64,000 nt of DNA. Source: DATAEY01 sp045805565 (lineage in GTDB: Bacteria; Actinomycetota; Thermoleophilia; Solirubrobacterales; Solirubrobacteraceae). Shown here piece after piece: positions 24,835 to 33,338 of the stretch (the stretch's first letter is position 1; each line of letters begins with the position of its first letter). The translations under genes were made by a program, and so were the position numbers. Below the pieces are notes generated by a model, which was not told the DNA's origin, made no database searches, and saw only the letters and a list, made by a program, of their open reading frames with translations. The stretch covers positions 73,216 to 137,215 of the forward strand of contig JBJMKZ010000020.1 in assembly GCA_045805565.1 (NCBI GenBank), read 5' to 3'.

Positions 24835-25182
24835 ATGGGGCATCCGGTCGTGCACTTCGAGGTGATCGGCAGGGACGGGCCGGCGCTGCGCAGCTTCTAC
24901 GGCGACCTGTTCGGCTGGAACGCCACGGAGGTCGGTCCGCCGATGGACTACGGGATGGTGGAGCCCTCCGACGCGGGCATCGCCGGCGGGATCGGCGCCA
25001 CCCAGGAGGGCGAGGGCCATGTCACGTTCTACGTCCAGGTCCCGGATCTCCAGGCCGCGCTCGACCAGGCCGAGTCGCTGGGAGGCAGTACCCGGATGCC
25101 GCCCACCGAGGTGGGCGACCAGACGACGATCGCCCTGCTCGACGACCCCGAGGGGCACACGATCGGGCTGGTGAAGGGCTAG
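24835..25182 (+). CDS. VOC (glyoxalase/bleomycin-resistance) family protein
   Basis: 115 residues, two beta-alpha-beta-beta-beta modules. The first starts PVVHFEVIGRDGPALRSFYGDLFGW, the second HVTFYVQVPDLQAALDQAESLGG and ends in DDPEGHTIGLVKG. His6 and the late Glu/His of DPEGH are candidate metal ligands. Such small VOC proteins have varied roles (dioxygenase, epimerase, resistance); substrate cannot be inferred. Good Shine-Dalgarno AAGGAGG eight bases before the ATG. Confidence 0.88.
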   Translation: MGHPVVHFEVIGRDGPALRSFYGDLFGWNATEVGPPMDYGMVEPSDAGIAGGIGATQEGEGHVTFYVQVPDLQAALDQAESLGGSTRMPPTEVGDQTTIALLDDPEGHTIGLVKG

Positions 25183-25188
25183 ATGAAT

Positions 25189-25217
25189 GGCCCCGGCGGC
25201 CGCGAAGCCGCGGGGCC
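25189..25217. terminator. Bulged hairpin between convergent genes
   Basis: GGCCCC, bulged G, GCGGC, loop CGCGAA, GCCGC, GGGGCC; an eleven-pair stem between the VOC and enoyl-CoA hydratase stops. No U-tract. Confidence 0.55.
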
Positions 25218-25228
25218 GGTCATCCAGT

Positions 25229-26008
25229 TCAGCGGCCCGAGAACTCCGGCTGGCGCTTCTCCCTGAGCGCGCGGGCGCCCTCGGCGTAGTCGGCGGTGCG
25301 GGCGCACAGCTCCTGCGCGGTGACCTCCTGCTCGAGGGTCGCCGCCAGCGCCGGCTTGGCGGCGGCGTCCATCACCCGCTTGGCGTGACCGACCGCCTGC
25401 GGTGCGCAGGCGGCCAGCTCACCCGCCAGCTTCTCGGTGACCGTGTCGAGCTCGGCGGCGGGCGCGACCCGGTTGACCAGGCCGATGCGCTCGGCCTCGC
25501 TTCCGTCGATCAGGCGGGAGGTCATGATCAGCTCCTTGGCGCGACCGACGCCGACCACCGCCGGCAGTCGCGAGCAGCCCCCGACGTCGGGGATCAGGCC
25601 CACCCGCGTCTCCACCAAGCCGAGCAGCGCGTCCTGCGCCGCCACCCGCAGGTCGCAGGCCAGCGCCAGCTCCAGGGCGCCGCCGATGCAGCCGCCGTGG
25701 ATCTGGCAGATGGTCGGCTTGGCCATCTCCTCGCACAGGTTCCAGGTCTCCAGGATCGGATGGCGGAACGCGCGCAGGTTGTCGGGTGCCTCCGACAGGC
25801 CGACCAGCCCTTCGACGTCCATGCCCGCCGAGAACATCGGGCCCTCGCCGCGGATCACCACGCAGCGCACCTCGGGCTGGTTGGCCGCCGCCTTAAGCGC
25901 CACTCCGAGCTCCTGGATGAGCTCTCCGTTGATGGCGTTGCGCTTTTCCGGCCGGTTGAGGACGACGTGACGGACTTCGCCGCGGTCCTCGCTGATCACG
26001 TTGGCCAT
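25229..26008 (-). CDS. Enoyl-CoA hydratase/isomerase family protein
   Basis: 259 residues, crotonase fold. Oxyanion-hole segments are EGPMFSAGMDVEGL and IHGGCIGGALELALACDL; the catalytic region is LGLVETRVGLIPDVGGCSRLP with the first Glu (in VET) and an Asp at the second position. The ATG at 26008 has the Shine-Dalgarno AAAGGAGA, and the open frame further upstream does not look coding. It shares only the fold with the hydratase at 22.3 kb. Likely beta-oxidation or a side pathway. Confidence 0.9.
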   Translation of the reverse strand: MANVISEDRGEVRHVVLNRPEKRNAINGELIQELGVALKAAANQPEVRCVVIRGEGPMFSAGMDVEGLVGLSEAPDNLRAFRHPILETWNLCEEMAKPTICQIHGGCIGGALELALACDLRVAAQDALLGLVETRVGLIPDVGGCSRLPAVVGVGRAKELIMTSRLIDGSEAERIGLVNRVAPAAELDTVTEKLAGELAACAPQAVGHAKRVMDAAAKPALAATLEQEVTAQELCARTADYAEGARALREKRQPEFSGR

Positions 26009-26031
26009 GCGGTCTCCTTTCGGCCGCCTGG

Positions 26032-26037
26032 ACCCTA
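26032..26037 (-). promoter_or_regulatory. -10 box TAGGGT of the second enoyl-CoA hydratase gene
   Basis: TAGGGT on the minus strand, 23 bases before the ATG, giving a short leader that contains the Shine-Dalgarno. Confidence 0.5.
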
Positions 26038-26103
26038 GCGCTAGCGCGCCGCGGCGCGGCGAGTGCGCACTGGCGGCGGGTGTCGCCGGACGTGCTGGAG
26101 GCG

Positions 26104-26109
26104 TAGGCT
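26104..26109 (+). promoter_or_regulatory. -10 box TAGGCT of the hydroxyacyl-CoA dehydrogenase gene
   Basis: TAGGCT 34 bases before the ATG at 26144; an in-frame ATG seven codons upstream (26123) is closer to it. Confidence 0.5.
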
Positions 26110-26143
26110 GCCCGCTCTCGCGATGGCGATCACCGGAGGGCTT

Positions 26144-27034
26144 ATGGCGGAGATCAAGCGGATCGGGGTGCTCGGCTGTGGGCTGATGGGCCACGGCATC
26201 GCGCAGGTGGCGGCCCAGGCGGCGTACGAGGTCGTGGTGCGGGAGGTCGACGACGAGAAGCTGCGCGGCGGGATCGGCCGGATCGAGAAGCAGCTCGCGC
26301 GGGCGGTCGAGAAGGGCAAGGCGCAGCAGGCCGATGCCGACGCCCTCCTGGGTCGCATCCACGGGACGACCGATTACGGCGAGCTCGCCGACTGCGACCT
26401 GGTGATCGAGGCGATCACTGAGGATCTCCAGCTAAAGCTCGACATGTGGAGGGAGGTGGACGGCATCGTCAAGCGGGATGCCTACTTCGCCACCAACACC
26501 TCGTCGCTGCCGGTCATCGCCCAGGCCGCGGCCACCGCCCGACCCGACCGCTTCCTCGGCCTGCACTTCTTCAATCCCGCGCAGGTGATGAAGCTGGTCG
26601 AGGTGGTGCGCGGAGTGACCACCTCGGACGACGCCTTCGCGACCGGCCTCGAGTTCACGAAGTCGATCGGCAAGCTCGGCGTTCAGACGCGCGACACCGC
26701 CGGCTTCATCGTCAACCGCCTGCTGGTGCCCTACCTGCTCGACGGGATGCGCGCCTACGAGGAGGGCGTGGGCTCGATCACCGAGATCGACGAGGCCATG
26801 AAGGCGGGCGCCGGGCATCCGATGGGCCCCCTCACCCTGTCCGACTTCGTCGGCCTCGACACGCTGGGGTCGATCTGCGACGTGATGTTCGACGAGTTCC
26901 GCGAGAAGCGCTTCGCACGCCCTCCCATCCTGCGCAAGATGCTGGCCGCCGGCTGGTACGGGCGCAAGTCGGGCATGGGCTTCTACGACTACTCGGGCGA
27001 GCAGCCGGCCGAGAACCGGGGCTTGATCCGCTGA
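26144..27034 (+). CDS. 3-hydroxybutyryl-CoA dehydrogenase
   Basis: 296 residues; NAD-dependent oxidation of 3-hydroxyacyl-CoA, usually the C4 substrate for single-domain enzymes of this size. The Rossmann start IKRIGVLGCGLMGHGIAQVAA, the ATNTSSLPV loop, the catalytic LGLHFFNPAQVMKLVEVV with its His, and the C-terminal DTAGFIVNRLLVPYLLD and AGAGHPMGPLTLSDFVGLD are all present. The ATG at 26144 has the Shine-Dalgarno GGAGG; an in-frame ATG at 26123 would add MAITGGL. Confidence 0.94.
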   Translation: MAEIKRIGVLGCGLMGHGIAQVAAQAAYEVVVREVDDEKLRGGIGRIEKQLARAVEKGKAQQADADALLGRIHGTTDYGELADCDLVIEAITEDLQLKLDMWREVDGIVKRDAYFATNTSSLPVIAQAAATARPDRFLGLHFFNPAQVMKLVEVVRGVTTSDDAFATGLEFTKSIGKLGVQTRDTAGFIVNRLLVPYLLDGMRAYEEGVGSITEIDEAMKAGAGHPMGPLTLSDFVGLDTLGSICDVMFDEFREKRFARPPILRKMLAAGWYGRKSGMGFYDYSGEQPAENRGLIR

Positions 27035-27037
27035 GCG

Positions 27038-27775
27038 CTACTGCGGGCTGGGCGCCCCGCCGAGGAGATTGCGCAGGCGGTCGCGCAGCGCCTGGCGCTT
27101 GGCGTGCCGGGCGGCGGCCTCCGCCTGCTTGCGCGGGTTGTCGCGGTAACGCCGGTGCGCCCAGGCGGTGCCGGGCTTGGCCAGCCGGATCGCGCCGACC
27201 AGCGCGACGGGAGCGACGAACATGCCCACCAGGCCGGTGGCGACCTTTCCCTTGAGCATGCAGGTGGCGACCAGCAGGAGGTCCACGGTCGCGGTCAGCA
27301 CCAGGCCGGCCGTTGAAGGGGCGCCGTCCACGTCCAGCGGGGAGAGGCCCACCAGCACCAGCAGCGCGAACAGGACCGCCAGGACGACGGCGTCGAGCGA
27401 CTCGCGTCCCTGGTCGCTCCAGTAGACGTCCTGCAGGCGCAGCCACAGCGCGAATTCGTCCAGCGTCAGCCCCGCCCCGACGCCGAACAGGGCGGCCAGG
27501 ATCTCCTTCCAGGGCGTCTGGGGACTCACCGCGAACTCGAGGAAGCCGGTGATCATCAGCAGGCAGATGCCCCACACCAGATGGTGGATGTGCAGGCCGC
27601 TGCCCGTCTGCACGTTGCCCGGCCACCATCTGACCTGCGCCCGGATCATCCGTGCGCTGGTCCGGATGAACGCGAACGAGAGCAGGAAGGCGGCGAGCAG
27701 GACGAAGCCGGTGCGATGGCCGGTCCCGGCCCTGGTGGTGAAGAAGTCGGTCTGGAGGTCGATGCCGGCCAGCAA
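27038..27775 (-). CDS. Polytopic membrane protein, function unknown
   Basis: 245 residues with about six helices and a basic, Arg/Lys-rich C-terminal tail of 45 residues in the cytoplasm. Notable motifs are GSGLHIHHLVWGICLLM, with three histidines in a membrane segment, and LTLDEFALWLRLQDVYW with charged residues in or next to a helix. These could form a metal or proton site. The TTG at 27775 is chosen because TAGCAT lies nine bases before it. Family not recognised. Confidence 0.75.
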   Translation of the reverse strand: MLAGIDLQTDFFTTRAGTGHRTGFVLLAAFLLSFAFIRTSARMIRAQVRWWPGNVQTGSGLHIHHLVWGICLLMITGFLEFAVSPQTPWKEILAALFGVGAGLTLDEFALWLRLQDVYWSDQGRESLDAVVLAVLFALLVLVGLSPLDVDGAPSTAGLVLTATVDLLLVATCMLKGKVATGLVGMFVAPVALVGAIRLAKPGTAWAHRRYRDNPRKQAEAAARHAKRQALRDRLRNLLGGAPSPQ

Positions 27776-27784
27776 GACGCGGCC

Positions 27785-27790
27785 ATGCTA
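27785..27790 (-). promoter_or_regulatory. -10 box TAGCAT of the polytopic membrane protein gene
   Basis: TAGCAT on the minus strand, nine bases before the TTG at 27775. Confidence 0.5.
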
Positions 27791-27828
27791 GTGCTCGGCC
27801 CGGGTAACGCCGCGGAGCGACCCGTCCG

Positions 27829-27834
27829 TAGACT
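27829..27834 (+). promoter_or_regulatory. -10 box TAGACT of the acyl-CoA carboxylase gene
   Basis: TAGACT, nine bases before the ATG at 27844; leaderless arrangement. Confidence 0.6.
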
Positions 27835-27843
27835 CCGCCGCCC

Positions 27844-29364
27844 ATGACCGACCTGCGCGACGCGATCGAGCGCGCCCATGCCGGCGGTCCTCAGCGCCAC
27901 CGCGAGAAGGCGCTGCAGCAGGGCAAGCTCCCGGTGCGCGAGCGCGTGGCGCGGCTGGTGGACGAAGGCTCGTTCTCCGAGGAGGCGATGCTCGCCAACT
28001 GGCCGCACGACGGCCTGGGCGCCGACGGAGTGATCACCGGGACGGCGACGCTCGAGGGCCGCCCGATCGCGGTCATGGCCAACGACCCCACGGTGAAGGC
28101 CGGCTCCTGGGGGCCCAAGACGGTCGAGAAGATCGTCCGCATCCAGGAGCAGTCCCTGCGCCAGCGGATCCCGATGGTCTATCTGGTCGATTCGGCGGGC
28201 GCCCGCATCACCGAGCAGGTGCAGATGTTCCCGGGGCGCCGCCACGCCGGGCGAATCTTCTTCAACCAGGTGCAGCTGTCGGGGGTGGTCCCCCAGGTGT
28301 GCGTTCTCTTCGGACCCAGCGCCGCCGGCGGCGCCTACATCCCGGCGTTCTGCGACGTGGTCGTGATGCGCGACGGCAACGCCTCGATGTACCTCGGGTC
28401 GCCGCGGATGGCGCAGATGGTGATCGGCGAGGACGTGTCGCTGGAGGAGATGGGCGGGGCGAGGATGCACACCGGCGTCTCCGGCTGCGGACACATGCTG
28501 GTGTCCTCCGACGAGGAGGGCATCGACGCGGCCCGGCGCTACCTGTCCTACCTCCCCAGCCACTGGGAGTGGCTGCCGCCGGTGGCCCGGCCGCAGGGCC
28601 CGGCATCGGACGCGGCGATCGGCGACCTCGTCCCGGCCGACGAGAACAAGCCGTTCGACATGCGCCTGCTGCTCGACGCGCTGCTCGACGCGGATTCCTT
28701 CTTCGAGATCCACGATCGCTGGGCCCGGGAGGTGATCGTCGGCTACGGAAGGCTCAACGGCCGGGTGATCGGAGTGGTGGCCAACCAACCCAAGGTCAAG
28801 GGCGGCGTCCTGTTCGTGGACTCGGCCGACAAGGCGGCCCGCTTCATCTGGAGCTGCAACGCGTTCAACGTGCCGCTCCTGTTCCTGGCCGACGTGCCCG
28901 GCTTCATGATCGGGACGGCGGTCGAGCGCGAGGGGATCATCCGCCACGGCGCCAAGATGATCAGCGCGGTGGCCGAGGCGACGGTCCCCAAGATCTCGGT
29001 GATCGTCCGCAAGGCCTACGGCGCCGGCCTGTACGCGATGGCGGGCCCGGCGTACGAGCCCGATTGCTGCCTGGCGCTGCCCACCGCGTCGATCGCGGTG
29101 ATGGGCCCTCAGGCGGCGATCAACGCGGTCTTCTACAACCAGCTCCAGGCGATCGAGGACCCCGACGAGCGCGAGCGCCGGACCGCCCAGCTGCGCGACG
29201 AGTACGGCGCCGAGATCGACATCCTGCACCTCGCCTCAGAGCTCATCGTCGACGCGGTGGTCCAGCCCGAGGACCTGCGCGCGGAGCTGGTCCGCCGCTT
29301 CGCGGTCTACGCCGGCAAGCGCCGCGAATGGCCGGCCAAGCGCAATCCGGTGACGCCGGTCTGA
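27844..29364 (+). CDS. Acyl-CoA carboxylase, carboxyltransferase (beta) subunit
   Basis: 506 residues with two crotonase-like halves. It transfers carboxyl from biotin to an acyl-CoA. Visible are IPMVYLVDSAGARITEQVQ, the oxyanion-type GPSAAGGAYIPAFCDVVVM, then GASMYLG-like NASMYLGSPRMAQMV, and in the second half LADVPGFMIGTAVEREGIIRHGAKM and AYGAGLYAMAGPAYEPD. No biotin carboxylase/carrier subunit is nearby, so it must act with one encoded elsewhere. Propionyl- or methylcrotonyl-CoA are candidate substrates; HMG-CoA lyase nearby makes the latter attractive. Confidence 0.92.
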   Translation: MTDLRDAIERAHAGGPQRHREKALQQGKLPVRERVARLVDEGSFSEEAMLANWPHDGLGADGVITGTATLEGRPIAVMANDPTVKAGSWGPKTVEKIVRIQEQSLRQRIPMVYLVDSAGARITEQVQMFPGRRHAGRIFFNQVQLSGVVPQVCVLFGPSAAGGAYIPAFCDVVVMRDGNASMYLGSPRMAQMVIGEDVSLEEMGGARMHTGVSGCGHMLVSSDEEGIDAARRYLSYLPSHWEWLPPVARPQGPASDAAIGDLVPADENKPFDMRLLLDALLDADSFFEIHDRWAREVIVGYGRLNGRVIGVVANQPKVKGGVLFVDSADKAARFIWSCNAFNVPLLFLADVPGFMIGTAVEREGIIRHGAKMISAVAEATVPKISVIVRKAYGAGLYAMAGPAYEPDCCLALPTASIAVMGPQAAINAVFYNQLQAIEDPDERERRTAQLRDEYGAEIDILHLASELIVDAVVQPEDLRAELVRRFAVYAGKRREWPAKRNPVTPV

Positions 29365-29410
29365 GCGCGCGGCGCGGCCGAGGCCGGCCTGGAGAGGCCA
29401 TCTGAGCGCG

Positions 29411-30043
29411 ATGCTCGCCCTGCTGGCGATTCCCCGCAACGTCGGCTACCCGGTCCTGGCCCTTCTGGTGGGAGCCGAGGCGAGCGGGGTGCCGGTGCCG
29501 GGGGAGACGGCGCTGATCGCCGCGTCGGTGCTGGCCTCCCAGGGGGACCTCTCGATCGAGGTGGTGATCCCGGTGGCGGCGGCCGCGGCGATCATCGGCG
29601 ACAACATCGGCTACGTCATCGGCAATCGCGTCGGGCGCCGGCTGCTGACCCGGCCCGGGCGCGGCCAGGCTCGGCGCCTCGAGCTGCTGCGGCGCGGCGA
29701 CGCGCTGTTCGAGCGCCACGGCGCCAAGGCGGTGTTCCTCGGGCGGTGGATCGGCGGCCTGCGCGTGTGGGCGTCGTGGCTGGCCGGGATGACCACGATG
29801 CCTTGGCGCTCGTTCCTGCTCTGGAACGCGCTGGGCGGCATCGGGTGGGCGCTGTGCTTCGGCGTGCTGGGCTACTTCGGGGGGGCGGCCGCGGCTCGCC
29901 TGGTGGCGAAGGCGGGGCTGGGAGTGGCCATCGGGGTGGCGGCGGCGCTCGTCGTCGCGTCCCTCCTGCTGCGCCGGCGGCTGGGACAGCGGCGGCGGGC
30001 GCGGCTCGCGGCACCCGGCGGGTTCGAGGACCGTCAACCCTAG
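29411..30043 (+). CDS. DedA family membrane protein
   Basis: 210 residues of the DedA/SNARE-associated family. The motif GVPVPGETALIAASVLASQG follows helix 1 and GDNIGYVIGNRVGRR follows helix 2; FLGRWIGGLRVWASWLAGMTTMPWRSFLLWN is the conserved re-entrant/helix region. Family members flip polyprenyl phosphates or phospholipids across the membrane. The C-terminus is Arg-rich. The ATG at 29411 has no clear Shine-Dalgarno; it lies 46 bases after the carboxylase gene. Confidence 0.9.
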   Translation: MLALLAIPRNVGYPVLALLVGAEASGVPVPGETALIAASVLASQGDLSIEVVIPVAAAAAIIGDNIGYVIGNRVGRRLLTRPGRGQARRLELLRRGDALFERHGAKAVFLGRWIGGLRVWASWLAGMTTMPWRSFLLWNALGGIGWALCFGVLGYFGGAAAARLVAKAGLGVAIGVAAALVVASLLLRRRLGQRRRARLAAPGGFEDRQP

Positions 30044-30056
30044 CCCCGGGCAGCGG

Positions 30057-30062
30057 TAGCCT
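30057..30062 (+). promoter_or_regulatory. -10 box TAGCCT of the acetoacetyl-CoA synthetase gene
   Basis: TAGCCT, eight bases before the ATG at 30071; leaderless arrangement. Confidence 0.6.
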
Positions 30063-30070
30063 GCCCGGCC

Positions 30071-32077
30071 ATGGCCGTCGCCGAGCGGGGAACGGTGCTG
30101 TGGGCTCCCTCGTCCGATCAGGTCGAGCGCGCGACGATGACGCGCTACATGCGTTGGCTGGCCGAACGCCGCGGCCTGAGCTTCGAGGACTATCCCTCCC
30201 TCTGGCGCTGGTCGGTCGAGAGCCTCGAGGACTTCTGGGCCTCGGTCTGGGAGTTCTGCGAGGTGCGCGCCCGAAAGCCCTACGACCAGGTCCTGGCCGA
30301 GCGGCGCATGCCGGGGGCGCGCTGGTTCACAGGCGCCGAGCTCAACTACGCCGAGCACATCTTCGCGGGCGCCCGCGGCGCGGAGCCGGCGATCGTGTCC
30401 CGGTCGCAGACGCGCGCGGACGTCGAGATTTCATGGGACGAGCTGAGCCGGCAGGTGGCCCGGGCGGCCGCCGGGCTGCGCGCCCTGGGGGTCACCCCCG
30501 GCGACCGGGTCGTCGCCTACATGCCCAACGTCCCGGAGACCGTGGTGGCGTTCCTGGCCTGTGCGAGCCTGGGGGCGATCTGGTCGAGCTGCTCGCCGGA
30601 CTTCGGCGCCAGCAGCGTGATCGACCGCTTCAGCCAGATCGAGCCGAAGGTCCTGTTCGCGGTGGACGGCTACCGCTACGGCGGGCGCGACTTCGACCGA
30701 CTCGACACGGTCGCCGAGCTGCAACGTCACATGCCCACCCTCGAGCGCACGGTGGTGCTGCCCTACCTCGACGCCTCTCCGGCGACCGCGGCGCTGCGGG
30801 ATCCGATGACCTGGGACGAGCTGCTCGGCGGCCCGGCCCCGGACGGCCTGCGCTTCGAGGCGCTGCCGTTCGACCACCCGCTCTGGGTCCTCTACTCGTC
30901 GGGGACCACCGGCCTGCCCAAGGCGATCGTCCAGGGCCACGGGGGCATCCTGGTCGAGCAGCTCAAGAAGGGCTTCCTCCACCTGGACTGCGGGCCGGGG
31001 GACCGCATGTTCTGGTTCACCACGACCGGCTGGATGATGTGGAACTTCCTGGTGGGGACCTTGCTGACCGGCGCCACCATCCTCCTCTACGACGGCAGCC
31101 CCGACCATCCAGGGCCCGACGTGCTGTGGGACTTCGCCCGGGACACCGGGATGACGTGCTTCGGAACCAGCGCCAGCTACATCGCCTCGTGCATGAAGGC
31201 CGGCATCGCGCCGGTCGCCAGCCACGACCTCTCGGCCCTGCGCAGCGTCGGCTCCACCGGGTCGCCCCTCTCCCCGGAGGGCTTCCGGTGGGTCTACGAC
31301 AGCGTCAAGCCGGACGTGTGGCTGTTCTCGACCAGCGGCGGGACCGACGTGTGCACCGCCTTCGTCGGCGGATGCCCGCTGCTCCCGGTGTACCTGGGAG
31401 AGCTGCAGTGCCGGTCGCTGGGAGCCGCGGTGGCGGCGTTCGACGAGCGCGGGCAGCCGGTCGTCGACCAGGTGGGCGAGCTCGTCATCACCGAGCCGAT
31501 GCCCTCCATGCCGCTGTTCTTCTGGAACGACCCGGCACCGGACTCGAGGGGCTCGGTCGGCGAGCGCTACCGCGCCAGCTACTTCGACATGTTCCCCGGC
31601 GTCTGGCGCCACGGCGACTGGATCGAGATCACCTCGCGGGGGACCGCCGTCATCTACGGCCGTTCCGACTCCACCATCAACCGCCAGGGCGTCCGAATGG
31701 GCACGAGCGAGATCTACCGGGCGGTGCTGGCGGTTCCGGAGGTCGTGGATGCCCTGGTGGTCGACATCCCCCGCCCGACGGGCGAGTCGTTCATGCCGCT
31801 GTTCGTGGTCCTGGGCGAGGGCGTCGAGCTCGACGACGACCTCGAGACCGAGATCAAGCGCCGCGTGCGCGCCGACTGCTCGCCGCGCCACGTGCCCAAC
31901 CGGGTCTACGCGATCGCCGAGGTGCCGCGCACGCTGTCCGGCAAGGTGCTCGAGGTGCCCGTCAAGAAGATCCTGACGGGCGCGGCGCCCGAGCAGGCGG
32001 CCAGCCGCGACTCGCTGGCCAACCCGCGGTCGCTCGACTACTTCGTCGAGCTGGCGGGCCGGCTCGACCGCGCCTAG
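30071..32077 (+). CDS. Acetoacetyl-CoA synthetase
   Basis: 668-residue acyl-AMP-forming ligase, the length and N-terminal layout (ARWFTGAELNYAEHIF) typical of acetoacetyl-CoA synthetases. The adenylation motifs are WVLYSSGTTGLPKAIVQGHGG, the A5-like STSGGTDVCTAF, GDWIEITSRGTAVIYGRSDSTINRQGVRMG and the C-terminal catalytic lysine in RTLSGKVLEVPVKK. It would activate acetoacetate released by HMG-CoA lyase. The last base triplet overlaps the convergent downstream gene at CTAG. Confidence 0.93.
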   Translation: MAVAERGTVLWAPSSDQVERATMTRYMRWLAERRGLSFEDYPSLWRWSVESLEDFWASVWEFCEVRARKPYDQVLAERRMPGARWFTGAELNYAEHIFAGARGAEPAIVSRSQTRADVEISWDELSRQVARAAAGLRALGVTPGDRVVAYMPNVPETVVAFLACASLGAIWSSCSPDFGASSVIDRFSQIEPKVLFAVDGYRYGGRDFDRLDTVAELQRHMPTLERTVVLPYLDASPATAALRDPMTWDELLGGPAPDGLRFEALPFDHPLWVLYSSGTTGLPKAIVQGHGGILVEQLKKGFLHLDCGPGDRMFWFTTTGWMMWNFLVGTLLTGATILLYDGSPDHPGPDVLWDFARDTGMTCFGTSASYIASCMKAGIAPVASHDLSALRSVGSTGSPLSPEGFRWVYDSVKPDVWLFSTSGGTDVCTAFVGGCPLLPVYLGELQCRSLGAAVAAFDERGQPVVDQVGELVITEPMPSMPLFFWNDPAPDSRGSVGERYRASYFDMFPGVWRHGDWIEITSRGTAVIYGRSDSTINRQGVRMGTSEIYRAVLAVPEVVDALVVDIPRPTGESFMPLFVVLGEGVELDDDLETEIKRRVRADCSPRHVPNRVYAIAEVPRTLSGKVLEVPVKKILTGAAPEQAASRDSLANPRSLDYFVELAGRLDRA

Positions 32078-33297
32078 CCGGATCGAGGCGGCGGCCGTGA
32101 GCCGGCGAGCTCCGCGTCGAGGCGCTTCACCACCTCGAGGCAGAAGGACAGCGCCGCGCCCATCGCCCCCGCGTCGAGCCGCCCGGCCGAGTCGGCGGCG
32201 CGCCCGACGTCCGGCACCAGCCCGTCGGGCTCCAGGCACCCCACCGTGATCGCCGGCCATCGCGCGAGCCGCGCCCGCCAGGCCGCGCCGGCGCCGTGTC
32301 CGCGGCGGGGCGCGGCGCCCAGGCCCCGGCGGTCGCGCGCGGCCTGCGCGCAGTGCGCGACCAGCCGCGGATGCAGGCGCAGCGGCACCAGCGGGCCGTC
32401 GACCGTCCACCAACGCGGCCGCCCGCGGCCGCACGCCGCCAGGTGCAGCACCGCGGTGGCCTCGGGGGCGTAGCTGGCGCGACGGCGCCGCACGAAGGAG
32501 CGCATGCCCAGCGAGGGGCCGTCGCCGGCGCCGGCGAGCACGAGCTCGACGGCGAGGTGGCGAGGAGGCGAGCGGTCGAGCGCCGCGGCCAGCGCGATCG
32601 CGACTCCCGCGCCGCTGGCGGGCTCGCCCGCGCCGGGCCCGCGTGGCGAGAGCGCCAGCTCGACCAGGAGCGCGAGCGCCACAACCAGGGCGACCGTGAA
32701 CGCCACCCCGACGAGCTCCGGCCACAGATCGTCCACGCCGGCCAGCCGGGCCACCGAGGCCGCCAGCAGGAGCCCCGGCCCGATCGCGACCACGCTCAGG
32801 GGGCCCGGGAGGTACCCGCGGGCCAGCCGCTGCAGGGTCGCCGCAAAGCGGCGCGGGCGGTCGCGAAGCGCAAGTCCGCCCCGCGGGGCGTCGTACTGGG
32901 CGACGATCATCAGCCGCACGATGCGCCGGGCACCCGATCGCGTCGCCTCGGTGGGCGCTGAGACCAGGTTCTGGGTGCAGCGCTCGGGCGTCAGTCGCCG
33001 GCCCAGATGCGCGACGCCAAGCAGGTCGAGCGTCGCCGACGCGGTGACCAGCGCCAGGATGACGGCGCCGGCGACCAGCTGGGACGTCGCGACCACCGCG
33101 CCGGCCACGCCGAGCGCGGCGTGGATGGCATGCGCCCACGGCCACTGAGGCCTCACCCACGCCGGTTCGAGGACGGCTTCGCGGCCGATGGCGTGCAGCC
33201 TGCGTCGCAGCCACAGCGCCGCTCGGCGCTCGGCGTCGCTGCCGGGCGCGCGGTCATCGAATTCCGCCAGGCCGGCGGCGATCTCCATCGGGTCCAT
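32074..33297 (-). CDS. Membrane protein resembling M28 metallopeptidases, metal sites altered
   Basis: 407 residues. Two pairs of hydrophobic helices (around 55-95 and 165-225) interrupt an alpha/beta domain. The order of elements, MIVAQYDAPRGG, later EPASGAGVAIALAAALDR, then ELVLAGAGDGPSLGMRSFVRR, follows the M28 aminopeptidase core. The usual HYD is AQYD and the usual DNASG is EPASG, so at least two zinc ligands are changed. It is probably a non-catalytic or altered relative. ATG at 33297 or 33288. Convergent with acetoacetyl-CoA synthetase, divergent from the amidase. Confidence 0.65.
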   Translation of the reverse strand: MDPMEIAAGLAEFDDRAPGSDAERRAALWLRRRLHAIGREAVLEPAWVRPQWPWAHAIHAALGVAGAVVATSQLVAGAVILALVTASATLDLLGVAHLGRRLTPERCTQNLVSAPTEATRSGARRIVRLMIVAQYDAPRGGLALRDRPRRFAATLQRLARGYLPGPLSVVAIGPGLLLAASVARLAGVDDLWPELVGVAFTVALVVALALLVELALSPRGPGAGEPASGAGVAIALAAALDRSPPRHLAVELVLAGAGDGPSLGMRSFVRRRRASYAPEATAVLHLAACGRGRPRWWTVDGPLVPLRLHPRLVAHCAQAARDRRGLGAAPRRGHGAGAAWRARLARWPAITVGCLEPDGLVPDVGRAADSAGRLDAGAMGAALSFCLEVVKRLDAELAGSRPPPRSG

Positions 33298-33324
33298 GGC
33301 GGGGCGGGCATGATCCCAGGCGGC

Positions 33325-33330
33325 TAGGCT
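33325..33330 (+). promoter_or_regulatory. -10 box TAGGCT of the amidase gene
   Basis: TAGGCT, eight bases before the ATG at 33339; leaderless arrangement. Confidence 0.6.
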
Positions 33331-33338
33331 GGCGCGCC

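Noticed and set aside
24835..25182. VOC protein as methylmalonyl-CoA epimerase
   Set aside because: The characteristic epimerase motifs and the usual mutase neighbours are missing, so only the family is called.
30431..33214. 927-residue open frame on the minus strand
   Set aside because: Shadow of acetoacetyl-CoA synthetase and of the M28-like gene; no domain visible and overlaps real genes completely.
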